Source: Labia minor (Eukaryota > Arthropoda > Insecta > Dermaptera > Spongiphoridae). Taken from it: a stretch of 64,000 nt of DNA. Below are positions 36,148 through 49,914 of this stretch, in pieces. The notes below the pieces were generated by a model, which did no database searches, was not told where the DNA came from, and was given only the letters and a program-made list of their open reading frames with translations. Numbering within the stretch: position 1 is the stretch's first letter; each line of letters begins with the position of its first letter. A program made the position numbers and the translations under genes. The stretch spans positions 13,064,225-13,128,224 of the forward strand of contig OY720347.1 of NCBI GenBank assembly GCA_963082975.1. The letters run 5' to 3'.

Positions 36148-36459
36148 TTTATCTAAAGTGGAGATGGGCCGGACACATAACAAGAATGGAGGCTGGAAGA
36201 TGGACCAAGACAGTGACGGAGTGGTGCCCCATAGACCAAAAAAGAAGGAAAGGAAGACAGAAGAAAAGATGGGAAGACGACATAACAATGGTGGCTGGAA
36301 GGGACTGGTGCCGAGTTGCTAGACAAAGGAATGAATGGAAAAGACTGGAGGGGCCGAAAGGGCCAGGTTATATTTGTACTTATATTTGGGAGAGGCCTAT
36401 GCCCAAACGGGCCTGGTACTTAGTGAAATAATTATAATAAAAAAAAAAAAAAAAAAAAA
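36148..36459 (+). pseudogene. 3' end of an RTE/endonuclease-RT non-LTR retrotransposon
   Basis: The open frame gives the family's C-terminal tail: KWRWAGHITRM, GRQKKRWEDD and RDWCRVARQRNEWKRLE. Then come the 3' UTR string ggagaggcctatgcccaaa and an A-run (36440-36459). 5'-truncated insertion, as usual for these elements. Confidence 0.85.
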
Positions 36460-36593
36460 TTGTAAATATCTTCTTTTGTACATTTATAAGTTATCTATTT
36501 TTTGTAAATATTCTGTACCATTAAAGGCTAAATAAATAAATAAATAAATAAAAATGTATATTTATAAAAAGTTAAACAATTTCATATTTTTAT

Positions 36594-36910
36594 TATCTCG
36601 CCAGAGATAGTATTGCGTTCACGAAAATTTTCGTTGTCGAGATTTTGATTTTTTTATACGTTTTGAAAGTTCCTGAATCATTTTCACTAAGGTTGAGAAA
36701 AATGTCTGTGTGTGTGTGTGATGTGTGTATGTAGACAAGAACGCAAAAACGGTTTGAGCTAGAATAATGAAATTTGCTTCACGACAATTATTCAAAATTC
36801 ATAGTTTTCTATCTACTTTTGAGAAATGTAGCTCAACCAGAAGAGGGTCATTACCTACAACGTTTTGATTTTTTTTCCTCTAATTTGACCGTAAAAATAA
36901 AGAAATATGC
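36594..36910 (-). repeat. Repeat family C, copy 6
   Basis: Starts at the hairpin tctcgccagagatagt, has a GT run (about 36707-36730) and runs to gaccgtaaaaataaagaaat, where it breaks off into unrelated DNA. Confidence 0.75.
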
Positions 36911-37695
36911 GATCCCGGTAAATCCGACATTTATTAAAATAATTTCAAAAACAAAATATAACTACGTCCAAAAAAGAATTAATACTGTATTTTTTCATAA
37001 ATAAAACATTGATATTATTATAATTAATATGTGAGACAAAATTAAAGAAATTAATTTTTAAAACTAATTTAAGTTTAAATAATTGACATTTTTATATTTT
37101 TAACTGATCTAAAAAGGTTGGGTTAGCCCTCGGCTCCTCAGGTCCACTTTGAGATTGCCTTAGTGAGATATGTTGGTTGCCTACGTCAAAGGCTCAACCT
37201 GGTTCAATATAAAATCTCTCATTGGTAAATTTATTCAATAATGAAAACTTGTGATTAACAACATAAAATATAATATGAAAACAATAATATTACTTGTGAC
37301 TATATTAGGTAAATTATATTTATTTAAATTATTTTTATATAATATAGGTATATTGCAAGATGATATATATATTTATTAAGAACGAATAAAATACAATATA
37401 ATCAAATGAGAAGAATAAATTATGTTATTATCATTTTTATTAAACTTAACATAAATTAACTCTTAATCTTCTTTAATGAAAAAAATAAAAAAAAAAAAAA
37501 AATTCATTAACCCAATGGCAATATAAGTAAATTTCAAAATTATGAAAATGATCATCACCATTTACACTCCAGTAGGGTATACACATTATTTTAAAATACT
37601 ACCTATGTATAACTATTAGAAAAAAAACTAATTGTCTTTTACATTAGATTTAGAATAATTGGTAATAAAACTATTCAAGAATTTATTAAAAATAA
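36911..37695. other. Non-coding stretch
   Basis: AT-rich except for a short less-biased patch at 37115-37210 (ctcggctcctcaggtccact). No exon or repeat family recognised. Confidence 0.35.
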
Positions 37696-38161
37696 GCTGG
37701 AGTGTCTCCACTCGACTATCTCGCAATTTGAATTGGATTAAATAACATAATATATTATATTTAAATTAAATTTAATTAATTATAAATTATAAATAATAAA
37801 TATTAAACCAGCGCATGTTTGGTTTTTTATTGATGGCACCATGGCACGTGTTGGCGCGTGAGATTTGCAGTGTTAAAAAATTAATTCTGGTACTTTCAGC
37901 GATTCAATCAAGCTGAAATTCTATATATAGCAGTTTTATACAATTATTAATCATGTGAAAAATTATCAAACATATATTTTTATTTTTACGGTCACTTTAG
38001 AGGAAAAAAAATCAAAACGTTGTAGGTAATGACCCTCTTCCGGTTGAGCTACATTTCTCAAAAGTTGATAGAAAACTATGAATTTTGAATAATGCTCATG
38101 TACCAAATTGCATCATTCTAGCTCAAACCGTTTTTGCGTAATCTTGTCTACATACATACAC

Positions 38162-38240
<79 letters not shown>

Positions 38241-38352
38241 TTTTTCTCAACCTTAGTGAAAATGATTCAGGAACCTTCAAAACGTATAAAAACATCAAAA
38301 TCTCAACATCGAAAATTTTCATGATCGCAATACTATCTCTTACGAGATAGTA
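37696..38352 (+). repeat. Repeat family C, copy 7 (full length reference)
   Basis: About 650 bp. Begins ctggagtgtctccactcgac, has an AT-rich block, gcacgtgttggcgcgtgaga, tttacggtcactttagagg and gctcaaaccgtttttgcgta, then a long CA microsatellite (about 38160-38236), ccttcaaaacgtataaaaac, and the terminal hairpin ctatctcttacgagatagta. No coding capacity. Superfamily unknown. Confidence 0.8.
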
Positions 38353-39278
38353 ATAAATCGAATAGTACTCAAATGATTGGAGGGAAAAATAAATATAAAT
38401 AAATATAAAAGAATTATAAAATAATGAAATAAATTCAGATCAAAATAGAAAGAAAAATTTTCCAATTAGAATTGAAATAAAAGCAAGAAGAAAGATTTCG
38501 CACCACCTGCTGAAGGGGATGTTCTAAACAAAAATATAAGTATGAACCAATAAGGCATACATTAATAGTAAATAATATCAAATGAATATTTATTGTATAA
38601 TTAAATAAACGTATATAATTCACTTTTAAATTTTTTAAATGATAAGAGTTATCAACTTAGAACTATAAAGAAAAACCTAGAATTCATAGTTTATAGTTAC
38701 CTACTTATTTAGAGTAAAGAAATAAACTTGGTCACAAAATTAATAAAATTCAGTGGATATCATTATATGGAAAAAATACCCTGATAAATACATTGCAGTA
38801 ATAACTTATTATTCATCCATTTGCGATACCCAAGTCAAATCAATTTTGAAAATCAGCTTTGTTCATATTTTGAATAGATATTTATTAGTAAAATGATAAA
38901 AAAAAATACAAAGAAAATTTCTTTCGTTTAAGATAACTCAAATAATTTTAAAATAATTTACGCAGAAGATAACTAGAAAATATTTTAAAATTATTCATCC
39001 ACCTATAAAATAATATATATTATAATATTATTATATAATTTAGAAATCTCAAGTCACTTAAATAATTAATTCTAAGTTTTCTTTCTATTTTTCAATAGCA
39101 ATTTAAGAAAAACTCCAATTGGGGTGATTTCAATCAATTGAAATGGGAAATTAAATTAATAAAATGCTTAATAATTCTTAAAATTATTCTTAAGTTGTTT
39201 AATTTAAATTAACATTATTATTCTTTTGTCATTTTTGTAATTTTAAAAAATTTGAAATAAATAATTATTTTTTTTTAC
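38353..39278. other. Non-coding stretch
   Basis: AT-rich; nothing recognised. Confidence 0.4.
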
Positions 39279-39730
39279 TATCTCGCCAGAGTGTGTGTGT
39301 ATGTAGACAAGATTACGCAAAAACGGTTTGAGCTAGAATCATGAAATTTGGTACACGGGTATTATTCAAAATTTGTAGTTTTCTATCAACTTTTGAGAAT
39401 TGAAGCTCAACCGGAAGAGGGTCATTACCTACAACGTTATGATTTTTTTTCCTCTAAAGAGTCTAAAATGACCGTAAAAATAAAGATATATGTTTGATAG
39501 TTTTTCACATGATTAAAAATTGTATAAAACTGATATATATATAGAATTTCAGCTAAATTGAAATGCTGAAAGTACCGGAATTAGTTTTTTTAACTCGTTG
39601 ACTGCCAATCACGCGCCAGCACGTGACGTTGTGTCAACAACAATGAGCCCAACATTCCTCGTTTAATAAATATTATTTATTAATTTTAATTTATAATTCA
39701 TAATTAATTAATATAATATATGTAATATAT
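39279..39730 (-). repeat. Repeat family C, copy 8
   Basis: Starts actatctcgccagag and goes directly into a GT run (the part between hairpin and GT run is deleted), then cggtttgagctagaatcatg and cacgcgccagcacgtgacg. Ends in the AT-rich block. Confidence 0.75.
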
Positions 39731-39763
39731 AATTTTAATATAATATATGCGTTTATAAAAAAA

Positions 39764-39995
39764 AGTGAGCTGTGGCCCGGCACAGAACGATTTGAAATAA
39801 ATTAATTTTCAAATATCATATATATATAAAGTATAAAAAAAATTTTAATCTTGACGGACAGACCAACGGACATCATGCTAAAAATATTTTTTTCTGTTAA
39901 CAAAATGCATGATTCGTGGAGATATGTAAAAATCTATACATGTGAAATTTGGTGTCTAAACAATATCTTTCCTTCCTATCGTCGGTCGGTAAAAA
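39764..39995 (+). mobile_element. Repeat family A, copy 2 (internally deleted)
   Basis: Begins gagctgtggcccggcacag and ends cctatcgtcggtcggtaaaa. The middle retains gacggacagaccaacggaca and tgattcgtggagatatg. Only ~230 bp against ~660 in copy 1. Confidence 0.65.
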
Positions 39996-41526
39996 TCATG
40001 TAAATTTTCAATTATGAAAAGATTTACATATATCTATCTCTCTCTCTCAATATATATATATATAGATAGATAGATAAGTATAGATATATACGAGTATTAA
40101 AGATTATTTCTCTGTTATTTTCACGTTTTTGAGTGTGATTCGTATCTCGACGTTTTGGTATCCATTATAGCGTCATTTTCAAAAGAACTTTTTAAGATAA
40201 AATTTTGAATAATATATATATTGTAATATATAAGTATGAAAATGCCTTTTTTTATGCTTATATATTGGAAATATTTGGATATAGAATTTTGGAAAGTTAT
40301 TTGTGTGAACACATGGCAACGTGTATAAAGGATAGCTTTCTGAAATTTATTGTTTTAAAGGGACACCCTGGGAAAGGCCCAGAGATCCTTTTCGTTACCC
40401 CAAGATGGAGAGAGGGGTGGACAATTTTGCCAAATGGCATAGGAGGGGAGAATGACCATTTTTACATGTAGAGACATTTTTTGGTCATTCTTGGATGGAG
40501 AGCCAGGGAAGCGACTTCATCGGAATAAGTGAGAATAAATACAAGGATCATCGCATGGAGCTGTAACCTGCTGTTGCCTGCCAGATAAGACGACATGATA
40601 CCTTGAGGAAAATATCTAAGAATCATCTTACTTGAAGTCACAGTGTTCCCCGAACTCATAATTAATTTGCATAACACAGCTAAGTAGTCGACTATTATCT
40701 ATATAAATAATTGCAATTATTTTATAAACTCGATTCCATTCAATTTATACTCCTATTAATTTGTACGGTACCATTAAAATAATTCCATTTCTAATTAATT
40801 TCTTATTATCAATTGTATCCAATAATTTAGTCTATTCATAGTAAATAAATAATTTTTAGTTGTAATAATATAAATAAGTATTTTTAATTGAACCTATTCA
40901 ATCTTATAATTTCCCATATCAACCTACGCGGATTCAATTAACCCTTTTTAATTATGCAAAATTAATCCAGAGTGCTACCAATTAATTAAACTTATTTTTT
41001 TAACACATTTTTCTCATAAAATAACCTTCCCCCTTATACAATATATACGACAATATATATACATTAATGTATAATTTTAAACAAATATTTCGTTCACTCA
41101 GAAAATTAAGGTAATTACTCCATGGGATTTATATTTTAACAAACTCTTTCTGGAACAAAAACTATATATTTTAGCCATTATGGTTTCTAAGCATCGTCAC
41201 AATTATAAAGAATTATAAAGACGAGAATTTCCTCATAGATATCCTCCTTGAGATGGTTTAAATGGGTGAGGATATTGGAGATTGATGAGAAATGTATTAT
41301 TTAAAAAAAAAAAAAACAAAAAAAAACAAATAGGGAAATGACCTGTGAATAGGCTAAGCATAGGCTAGGCGGACAATATTAAGGATAATAGCAATTGGAT
41401 GATGATAGCTCAATGTAAGAAGAGTTGGAGGAATGTGAATGTTGAGTCAGATAGGATTTTTGAATTGAGTAACGTTATAGACAGAGAGAGATAGAGAGGA
41501 AGAGAGAGTATTCCTGTGTAAATATA
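39996..41526. other. Spacer left of the LTR array
   Basis: A possible Penelope-like string (atctcgacgttttggtatcc, near 40142) and a less AT-rich block at 40300-40680 with no recognised protein. 41380-41520 is purine-rich. No gene supported. Confidence 0.35.
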
Positions 41527-43351
41527 TGTAATATATTGGAAATATATTATCTTGGTGTGATGTGTTGGAAATATATTATCTTAGTGTAATGGAAATATAT
41601 TATATTTAATATATTGGAAATATATTATCTTAGTGTAATGGAAATATATTATAGAATATGTATAATATATTTAGAATATGTTGGAATAGATTATATAATA
41701 TATAGAATAAGACGAAGGAAGGCCTTAGCTGGCATTCCTAGTAGAATGATAATTCCGTGAGAATAAAATATGATAATAGTTATATAAGTAAAGAAGGATT
41801 GTAGTGGGTGGGAGTGAGACGGAGGTATGTTGATAATGGATTATCGCTGGCCGCCCGTTCAAGGCTACTGGGGGGTAATGGAATTTGCATAGGTAGCGTC
41901 TGATTAAGTTAAGAAAGATTATAATAAGTGGAAGTGAGATGAACGATGACGGAGGGGTGAAAAGGGGGGCAGCGACAGGAAGGAGCCAGCCGGGGAATGC
42001 GAATCGTGTGGGAAGTTATGACTACCGTTGTACACACGCCTGCTCAAGGTGACGGGAAAGAAATAAGAAATGCGTGGGTGACATATGAACCGCGTGGGAC
42101 ATTCGTTCAAGGCTATGAGGCGAGACCATAATATGCAGATTTTTGCATTACAGAAAAGAGGGGGATGGGTGCCCAGTAAAGGAGGAGGGAATTGAGAGGA
42201 GAAGAGGAAGAAGAGGTAGAAAAACAAACAGCGCGGACAGGCCAGGGAGTCAGAAAGTGAGAAAGTTACAAGGGTCGTAAGATGTGATACACGGAGGCCC
42301 CCCGGCAGGGGAAGAGAGGGGGTAGGATGGAAAGTGTGCAGTGTATGATGTATTATAAGGGGATGAATTATTGTTAAGTGATTGTGAGTGTTTGTGTTAA
42401 TATTTTTAATTATATCAAGTGTTAATATTTTTAGTTATATCCATAGTAAGTGTTCGGCCGACACGACAACAAATTGTAAGTCAAATAACATGTATTTTAA
42501 ATAGATTAAATAAAATATTTTCAAAAGATATTAATATCACATTGAAAAGTAATATAAATTTCTTAAGTAATTTGTAATTAAATTGTGTAAATTATAATTG
42601 TATGAATTTCTGATTTTAAATAAATTAAATAAAATATTTTCAAAAGATATTGATATCAAATTGAATAAGTAATATAAATTTGATTAAGTAACTGATAATT
42701 AAATTTTGTAAATTATAATTGAATGAATTCAGAATATGAAATAAATTAAATGAAATGTTTCTAATTAAATTACTATACATTTTATCGGGTAACTTGTAAT
42801 TGAATTGTTTAAATTATAATTAAATGGATTAATACAAAATTAATTAAATAAACAAGTTAAATTATGTGAATTATAATTAAATGGATTAATGTAAAATTAA
42901 TTAAATAAACAAGTGAAATTAAATAAATTATATTTAAAAGAATTAATGTAGAATTGATTGAATAAATAAATTAAATAATATAAATTATAATTAAATGGAT
43001 TAATACAAAATTAATTAAATAAACAAGTTAAATTATGTGAATTATAATTAAAAGAATTAATGTAAAACTGATTGAGTAAATAAATTACATAAATTATAAT
43101 TAACTGGATTAATGTAACCTTATAAAATGAACAAGTTAAATAAATTGTAATTTGAAGAGACTAATAATTTGAACTCGATCAATAATTGTATCTTGATTAA
43201 ACAAATAAACTAACTTAAGCTAAATGATGTTTTTAAATAACCAATTGGACCCGCTCGTCGCATACAGGTGGCATGATCTTGTTCCTTCCCTTCTAGTATT
43301 ATGTACAAGTAAATGCTCGGCTTTAAAGTAAGTACTCGGCCTTATATTACA
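41527..43351 (+). repeat. LTR 1
   Basis: Starts with reiterated ttggaaatatattatctt units, has a less AT-rich middle (41700-42350) and an AT-rich 3' part with reiterated gaattataattaaatggatt units (about 42780-43110). Ends cttatattaca. Confidence 0.85.
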
Positions 43352-45720
43352 ACTGGTGTCAGGTGTGGGGTTGAGGGTTTAGGGTTGGAGGGTTAACTAA
43401 TGACGCTCGAAAAAATTATTGAACGCTATCGGCTAACTGGAGGATAACAGATTTTCTTTCTTAGGTGAGGGAGAGTACGGAAAATTAAAACCCTAGACCT
43501 GGTGTTTGCTCAATAACAAAGTTGAAAACACCCCCCACGAGAAATGGAGGAACAGATACATAATTAGGACAACGAGGCACACCAAGATCGATAACTCACA
43601 GCTATATGCTAAGTCAGCTATTAGGACATTTGGGATGGGAATGGGGATATCAGAAAATTTTTTTTTACAGTTAAAAGATATGGCCACTTGGGGAAAGAGA
43701 GAGAGAGTCACGATTGCCCATAAAACCATAAGAGAAGTGGTACCGTTGGTAGATGTTTTCATAAAGGGTTTACGGGGAGGTTTACATAGGCGAAACATGG
43801 GAAATAGAGGAGCGAGAGAATCCGGAAGACAGGACAAGGGAATAGTGGAGGGGATGTCGCCCTGGGCGGGGACGGGGCCAATGGACCTATTCTTCAATAA
43901 GTTTGAGCAGCTGGCCACAATGAGTAACATACCCGACGACCAGAGGAAGGAGGTCGTGGAATGGAAGATGGAGGGAACGGCGTTGAGGGTCGTCCGAAGT
44001 TACCCAACGATATCACTTGGGATTGGGTGAAGAAACAACTGAGGGCGAGGTTTCAACCGGAAGACACGGCTCACGGGTAACCCTGCGAGTAGGGGCAGGT
44101 GTTACGAAGATGAACGGGAGAAACACAAGGCTCGGAGGGGAGAGAAGGGAGGAAGAAGTGTAAGACGACCTGGAGGAGTAGTTGGCCCTGATCGTGCTGA
44201 CACGAAATTTGGAGCCATTAGTGGCATTTCGTCGGTCACCGAGAGAGAAGAAGGGCAAGAGGAGGTCGTGGGAGAAGGAGTCGTAGCACTGAACACGATG
44301 ACACGGAATTTGGAGCCATTAGTGGCATTCCGTCGGTCACCGTGGTAGAAGAGGTGCAAGAGGAAGTTGTGAAAGCGAGAGCACTTAGCACTGAACGAGA
44401 TGACACGGAATTTGGAGCCATTAGTGGCATTCCGTCGGTCACCGTGGTAGAAGAGGTGCAAGAGGAAGTTGTGAAAGCGAGAGCACTTAGCACTGAACGA
44501 GATGACACGGAATTTGGAGCCATTAGTGGCATTCCGTCTGTCACCGAGAGAGAAGAAGTGCAAGTGGAGAGCGAGCCAGAAGGGGAGGAGGAATCCCTCA
44601 GGATTGATGGAGGAGATTCGGAGTCTCGGCGACAGGAGACCGAGACTGGTGAGCAAATTAGTCAAGGGGAAACAGGACAAGCCTCGCGGGTAGAAAGAAG
44701 GAACAACGGGACTACGAAGCCATTGACGACCCTCACGAAGAAAGACCAGAAGTTCCGATATGGATGCCACGGTTAGGGGTGGCGTGGAGGCCCAGCTCAA
44801 CACCAGAAGCCCGAGAACAAGCACTTCCCCAACAGCTGGGGCGACAGGGAATATTAGTAGTCGTAAACCACCCGTTGGGGTCCCACCAAAAGGAGAGGGG
44901 TAGGGCGTTCGAAAAAGAGAACCATTAGGAATTTTCACAAAAACGGGAGTAATGTATCTTTGTTCCTTCTCTAGCAGGTTAGACTATTGCTACGATGGGA
45001 AAATAGGCGAGGGAGAGGGAAGAGGTAATGCCACTGGGAATTTATTTTGAACAAGTCGACGTATAATAAATTAATCTTTTTTATTCCTATATTAAAGAGA
45101 AGGTATCGGTCATCAGGGAGTCTCGGGAGAAATTACAGGATGACCGATACGCTCTCTTCGAAGGAGAACCGTTGAGGTTGATAGATTTTAAGGAGGATAT
45201 GCCATATGTTAAAACCAGTTTCGAGATGACGGAGGGGATTATTTCACATTTGAGTGAAATGCTACCCCGGCGCGAAGTCGACGTGGTTTGGTAGACGCGG
45301 GGGGGCACGTTCTAAAAATTCGTTTGTTTTTGAAACTCTAGATAATGAAGATCTGGTGGAATTGAATGCCAGAGTATAAAATTTAAAGGAAGTTAATGAC
45401 CAAAACACGACGCCTGGGGCAAGCAGTAACGTCAGTTCGAAACTGGTTAGAGAATGTCCTCGAGATTATTTAATGTTACTAGGATTAATTATAGGTATAA
45501 GTAGAAAACTCCTCGAAGGACGGGAAGGGATGACCCGCTGGACTTACGATCTGTTTGGAAGAAGCGTGCACGGAAGAAGAAGGAGGACGGGAAGCTGCAG
45601 AGTCCACTGAGAAGTGATGGTGATGTGACCAGGGACAAAGAAGAGGGGACGGACTGTTGAAAAGGATTGTTTCGTGAAAAATCTTTATCCCGAAACAATC
45701 TTTTTTAAAAGGTGGTGGAG
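43352..45720 (+). pseudogene. Internal region 1: gag-like remnant and 102-bp repeats
   Basis: The open frame 43506-44030 contains the gag-like MDLFFNKFEQLATMSNIPDD; after DQRKEVVEWKMEGTALRVV a frame change leads to WDWVKKQLRARFQPED, ending at about 44078, so gag is broken by a one-base shift. A short frame at 43401 (MTLEKIIERYRL) may be the original gag start. Four repeat units begin at 44199, 44300, 44402 and 44504 (spacing 101, 102, 102); in 44342-44776 they code a 34-residue acidic repeat with TEFGAISGIPSVT. A later frame at 45097-45292 (DRYALFEGEPLRLIDF) is unrecognised. No zinc knuckle or pol seen. Confidence 0.65.
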
Positions 45721-47545
45721 TGTAATATATTGGAAATATATTATCTTGGTGTGATGTGTTGGAAATATATTATCTTAGTGTAATGGAAATATATTATATT
45801 TAATATATTGGAAATATATTATCTTAGTGTAATGGAAATATATTATAGAATATGTATAATATATTTAGAATATGTTGGAATAGATTATATAATATATAGA
45901 ATAAGACGAAGGAAGGCCTTAGCTGGCATTCCTAGTAGAATGATAATTCCGTGAGAATAAAATATGATAATAGTTATATAAGTAAAGAAGGATTGTAGTG
46001 GGTGGGAGTGAGACGGAGGTATGTTGATAATGGATTATCGCTGGCCGCCCGTTCAAGGCTACTGGGGGGTAATGGAATTTGCATAGGTAGCGTCTGATTA
46101 AGTTAAGAAAGATTATAATAAGTGGAAGTGAGATGAACGATGACGGAGGGGTGAAAAGGGGGGCAGCGACAGGAAGGAGCCAGCCGGGGAATGCGAATCG
46201 TGTGGGAAGTTATGACTACCGTTGTACACACGCCTGCTCAAGGTGACGGGAAAGAAATAAGAAATGCGTGGGTGACATATGAACCGCGTGGGACATTCGT
46301 TCAAGGCTATGAGGCGAGACCATAATATGCAGATTTTTGCATTACAGAAAAGAGGGGGATGGGTGCCCAGTAAAGGAGGAGGGAATTGAGAGGAGAAGAG
46401 GAAGAAGAGGTAGAAAAACAAACAGCGCGGACAGGCCAGGGAGTCAGAAAGTGAGAAAGTTACAAGGGTCGTAAGATGTGATACACGGAGGCCCCCCGGC
46501 AGGGGAAGAGAGGGGGTAGGATGGAAAGTGTGCAGTGTATGATGTATTATAAGGGGATGAATTATTGTTAAGTGATTGTGAGTGTTTGTGTTAATATTTT
46601 TAATTATATCAAGTGTTAATATTTTTAGTTATATCCATAGTAAGTGTTCGGCCGACACGACAACAAATTGTAAGTCAAATAACATGTATTTTAAATAGAT
46701 TAAATAAAATATTTTCAAAAGATATTAATATCACATTGAAAAGTAATATAAATTTCTTAAGTAATTTGTAATTAAATTGTGTAAATTATAATTGTATGAA
46801 TTTCTGATTTTAAATAAATTAAATAAAATATTTTCAAAAGATATTGATATCAAATTGAATAAGTAATATAAATTTGATTAAGTAACTGATAATTAAATTT
46901 TGTAAATTATAATTGAATGAATTCAGAATATGAAATAAATTAAATGAAATGTTTCTAATTAAATTACTATACATTTTATCGGGTAACTTGTAATTGAATT
47001 GTTTAAATTATAATTAAATGGATTAATACAAAATTAATTAAATAAACAAGTTAAATTATGTGAATTATAATTAAATGGATTAATGTAAAATTAATTAAAT
47101 AAACAAGTGAAATTAAATAAATTATATTTAAAAGAATTAATGTAGAATTGATTGAATAAATAAATTAAATAATATAAATTATAATTAAATGGATTAATAC
47201 AAAATTAATTAAATAAACAAGTTAAATTATGTGAATTATAATTAAAAGAATTAATGTAAAACTGATTGAGTAAATAAATTACATAAATTATAATTAACTG
47301 GATTAATGTAACCTTATAAAATGAACAAGTTAAATAAATTGTAATTTGAAGAGACTAATAATTTGAACTCGATCAATAATTGTATCTTGATTAAACAAAT
47401 AAACTAACTTAAGCTAAATGATGTTTTTAAATAACCAATTGGACCCGCTCGTCGCATACAGGTGGCATGATCTTGTTCCTTCCCTTCTAGTATTATGTAC
47501 AAGTAAATGCTCGGCTTTAAAGTAAGTACTCGGCCTTATATTACA
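45721..47545 (+). repeat. LTR 2
   Basis: Same as LTR 1 shifted by 4194 bp; shared by the two element units. Confidence 0.85.
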
Positions 47546-49914
47546 ACTGGTGTCAGGTGTGGGGTTGAGGGTTTAGGGTTGGAGGGTTAACTAATGACGC
47601 TCGAAAAAATTATTGAACGCTATCGGCTAACTGGAGGATAACAGATTTTCTTTCTTAGGTGAGGGAGAGTACGGAAAATTAAAACCCTAGACCTGGTGTT
47701 TGCTCAATAACAAAGTTGAAAACACCCCCCACGAGAAATGGAGGAACAGATACATAATTAGGACAACGAGGCACACCAAGATCGATAACTCACAGCTATA
47801 TGCTAAGTCAGCTATTAGGACATTTGGGATGGGAATGGGGATATCAGAAAATTTTTTTTTACAGTTAAAAGATATGGCCACTTGGGGAAAGAGAGAGAGA
47901 GTCACGATTGCCCATAAAACCATAAGAGAAGTGGTACCGTTGGTAGATGTTTTCATAAAGGGTTTACGGGGAGGTTTACATAGGCGAAACATGGGAAATA
48001 GAGGAGCGAGAGAATCCGGAAGACAGGACAAGGGAATAGTGGAGGGGATGTCGCCCTGGGCGGGGACGGGGCCAATGGACCTATTCTTCAATAAGTTTGA
48101 GCAGCTGGCCACAATGAGTAACATACCCGACGACCAGAGGAAGGAGGTCGTGGAATGGAAGATGGAGGGAACGGCGTTGAGGGTCGTCCGAAGTTACCCA
48201 ACGATATCACTTGGGATTGGGTGAAGAAACAACTGAGGGCGAGGTTTCAACCGGAAGACACGGCTCACGGGTAACCCTGCGAGTAGGGGCAGGTGTTACG
48301 AAGATGAACGGGAGAAACACAAGGCTCGGAGGGGAGAGAAGGGAGGAAGAAGTGTAAGACGACCTGGAGGAGTAGTTGGCCCTGATCGTGCTGACACGAA
48401 ATTTGGAGCCATTAGTGGCATTTCGTCGGTCACCGAGAGAGAAGAAGGGCAAGAGGAGGTCGTGGGAGAAGGAGTCGTAGCACTGAACACGATGACACGG
48501 AATTTGGAGCCATTAGTGGCATTCCGTCGGTCACCGTGGTAGAAGAGGTGCAAGAGGAAGTTGTGAAAGCGAGAGCACTTAGCACTGAACGAGATGACAC
48601 GGAATTTGGAGCCATTAGTGGCATTCCGTCGGTCACCGTGGTAGAAGAGGTGCAAGAGGAAGTTGTGAAAGCGAGAGCACTTAGCACTGAACGAGATGAC
48701 ACGGAATTTGGAGCCATTAGTGGCATTCCGTCTGTCACCGAGAGAGAAGAAGTGCAAGTGGAGAGCGAGCCAGAAGGGGAGGAGGAATCCCTCAGGATTG
48801 ATGGAGGAGATTCGGAGTCTCGGCGACAGGAGACCGAGACTGGTGAGCAAATTAGTCAAGGGGAAACAGGACAAGCCTCGCGGGTAGAAAGAAGGAACAA
48901 CGGGACTACGAAGCCATTGACGACCCTCACGAAGAAAGACCAGAAGTTCCGATATGGATGCCACGGTTAGGGGTGGCGTGGAGGCCCAGCTCAACACCAG
49001 AAGCCCGAGAACAAGCACTTCCCCAACAGCTGGGGCGACAGGGAATATTAGTAGTCGTAAACCACCCGTTGGGGTCCCACCAAAAGGAGAGGGGTAGGGC
49101 GTTCGAAAAAGAGAACCATTAGGAATTTTCACAAAAACGGGAGTAATGTATCTTTGTTCCTTCTCTAGCAGGTTAGACTATTGCTACGATGGGAAAATAG
49201 GCGAGGGAGAGGGAAGAGGTAATGCCACTGGGAATTTATTTTGAACAAGTCGACGTATAATAAATTAATCTTTTTTATTCCTATATTAAAGAGAAGGTAT
49301 CGGTCATCAGGGAGTCTCGGGAGAAATTACAGGATGACCGATACGCTCTCTTCGAAGGAGAACCGTTGAGGTTGATAGATTTTAAGGAGGATATGCCATA
49401 TGTTAAAACCAGTTTCGAGATGACGGAGGGGATTATTTCACATTTGAGTGAAATGCTACCCCGGCGCGAAGTCGACGTGGTTTGGTAGACGCGGGGGGGC
49501 ACGTTCTAAAAATTCGTTTGTTTTTGAAACTCTAGATAATGAAGATCTGGTGGAATTGAATGCCAGAGTATAAAATTTAAAGGAAGTTAATGACCAAAAC
49601 ACGACGCCTGGGGCAAGCAGTAACGTCAGTTCGAAACTGGTTAGAGAATGTCCTCGAGATTATTTAATGTTACTAGGATTAATTATAGGTATAAGTAGAA
49701 AACTCCTCGAAGGACGGGAAGGGATGACCCGCTGGACTTACGATCTGTTTGGAAGAAGCGTGCACGGAAGAAGAAGGAGGACGGGAAGCTGCAGAGTCCA
49801 CTGAGAAGTGATGGTGATGTGACCAGGGACAAAGAAGAGGGGACGGACTGTTGAAAAGGATTGTTTCGTGAAAAATCTTTATCCCGAAACAATCTTTTTT
49901 AAAAGGTGGTGGAG
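47546..49914 (+). pseudogene. Internal region 2: second gag-like remnant
   Basis: Carries the same gag frame (47700-48224), the same frameshift and the same 102-bp repeat block (frame 48536-48970) as internal region 1; every predicted peptide I compared is identical between the two. The shared defect means duplication followed gag decay. Confidence 0.65.

Noticed and set aside
38108-38350. Open frames with long His-Thr or Val-Cys runs
   Set aside because: Translation of the CA microsatellite in repeat family C.
41919-42227. 102-aa minus-strand frame repeated three times
   Set aside because: Lies in the LTRs, antisense to purine-rich sequence; no family resemblance.
42780-43110. CRISPR-like reiteration in the LTR
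   Set aside because: Degenerate AT-rich tandem repeats without spacers, in a eukaryotic retroelement.
44102-44938. 278-aa minus-strand open frame in the LTR element (and its copy at 48296-49132)
   Set aside because: Antisense to the 102-bp repeat block; its length comes from the repeats and purine-rich coding of the plus strand, with no domain.
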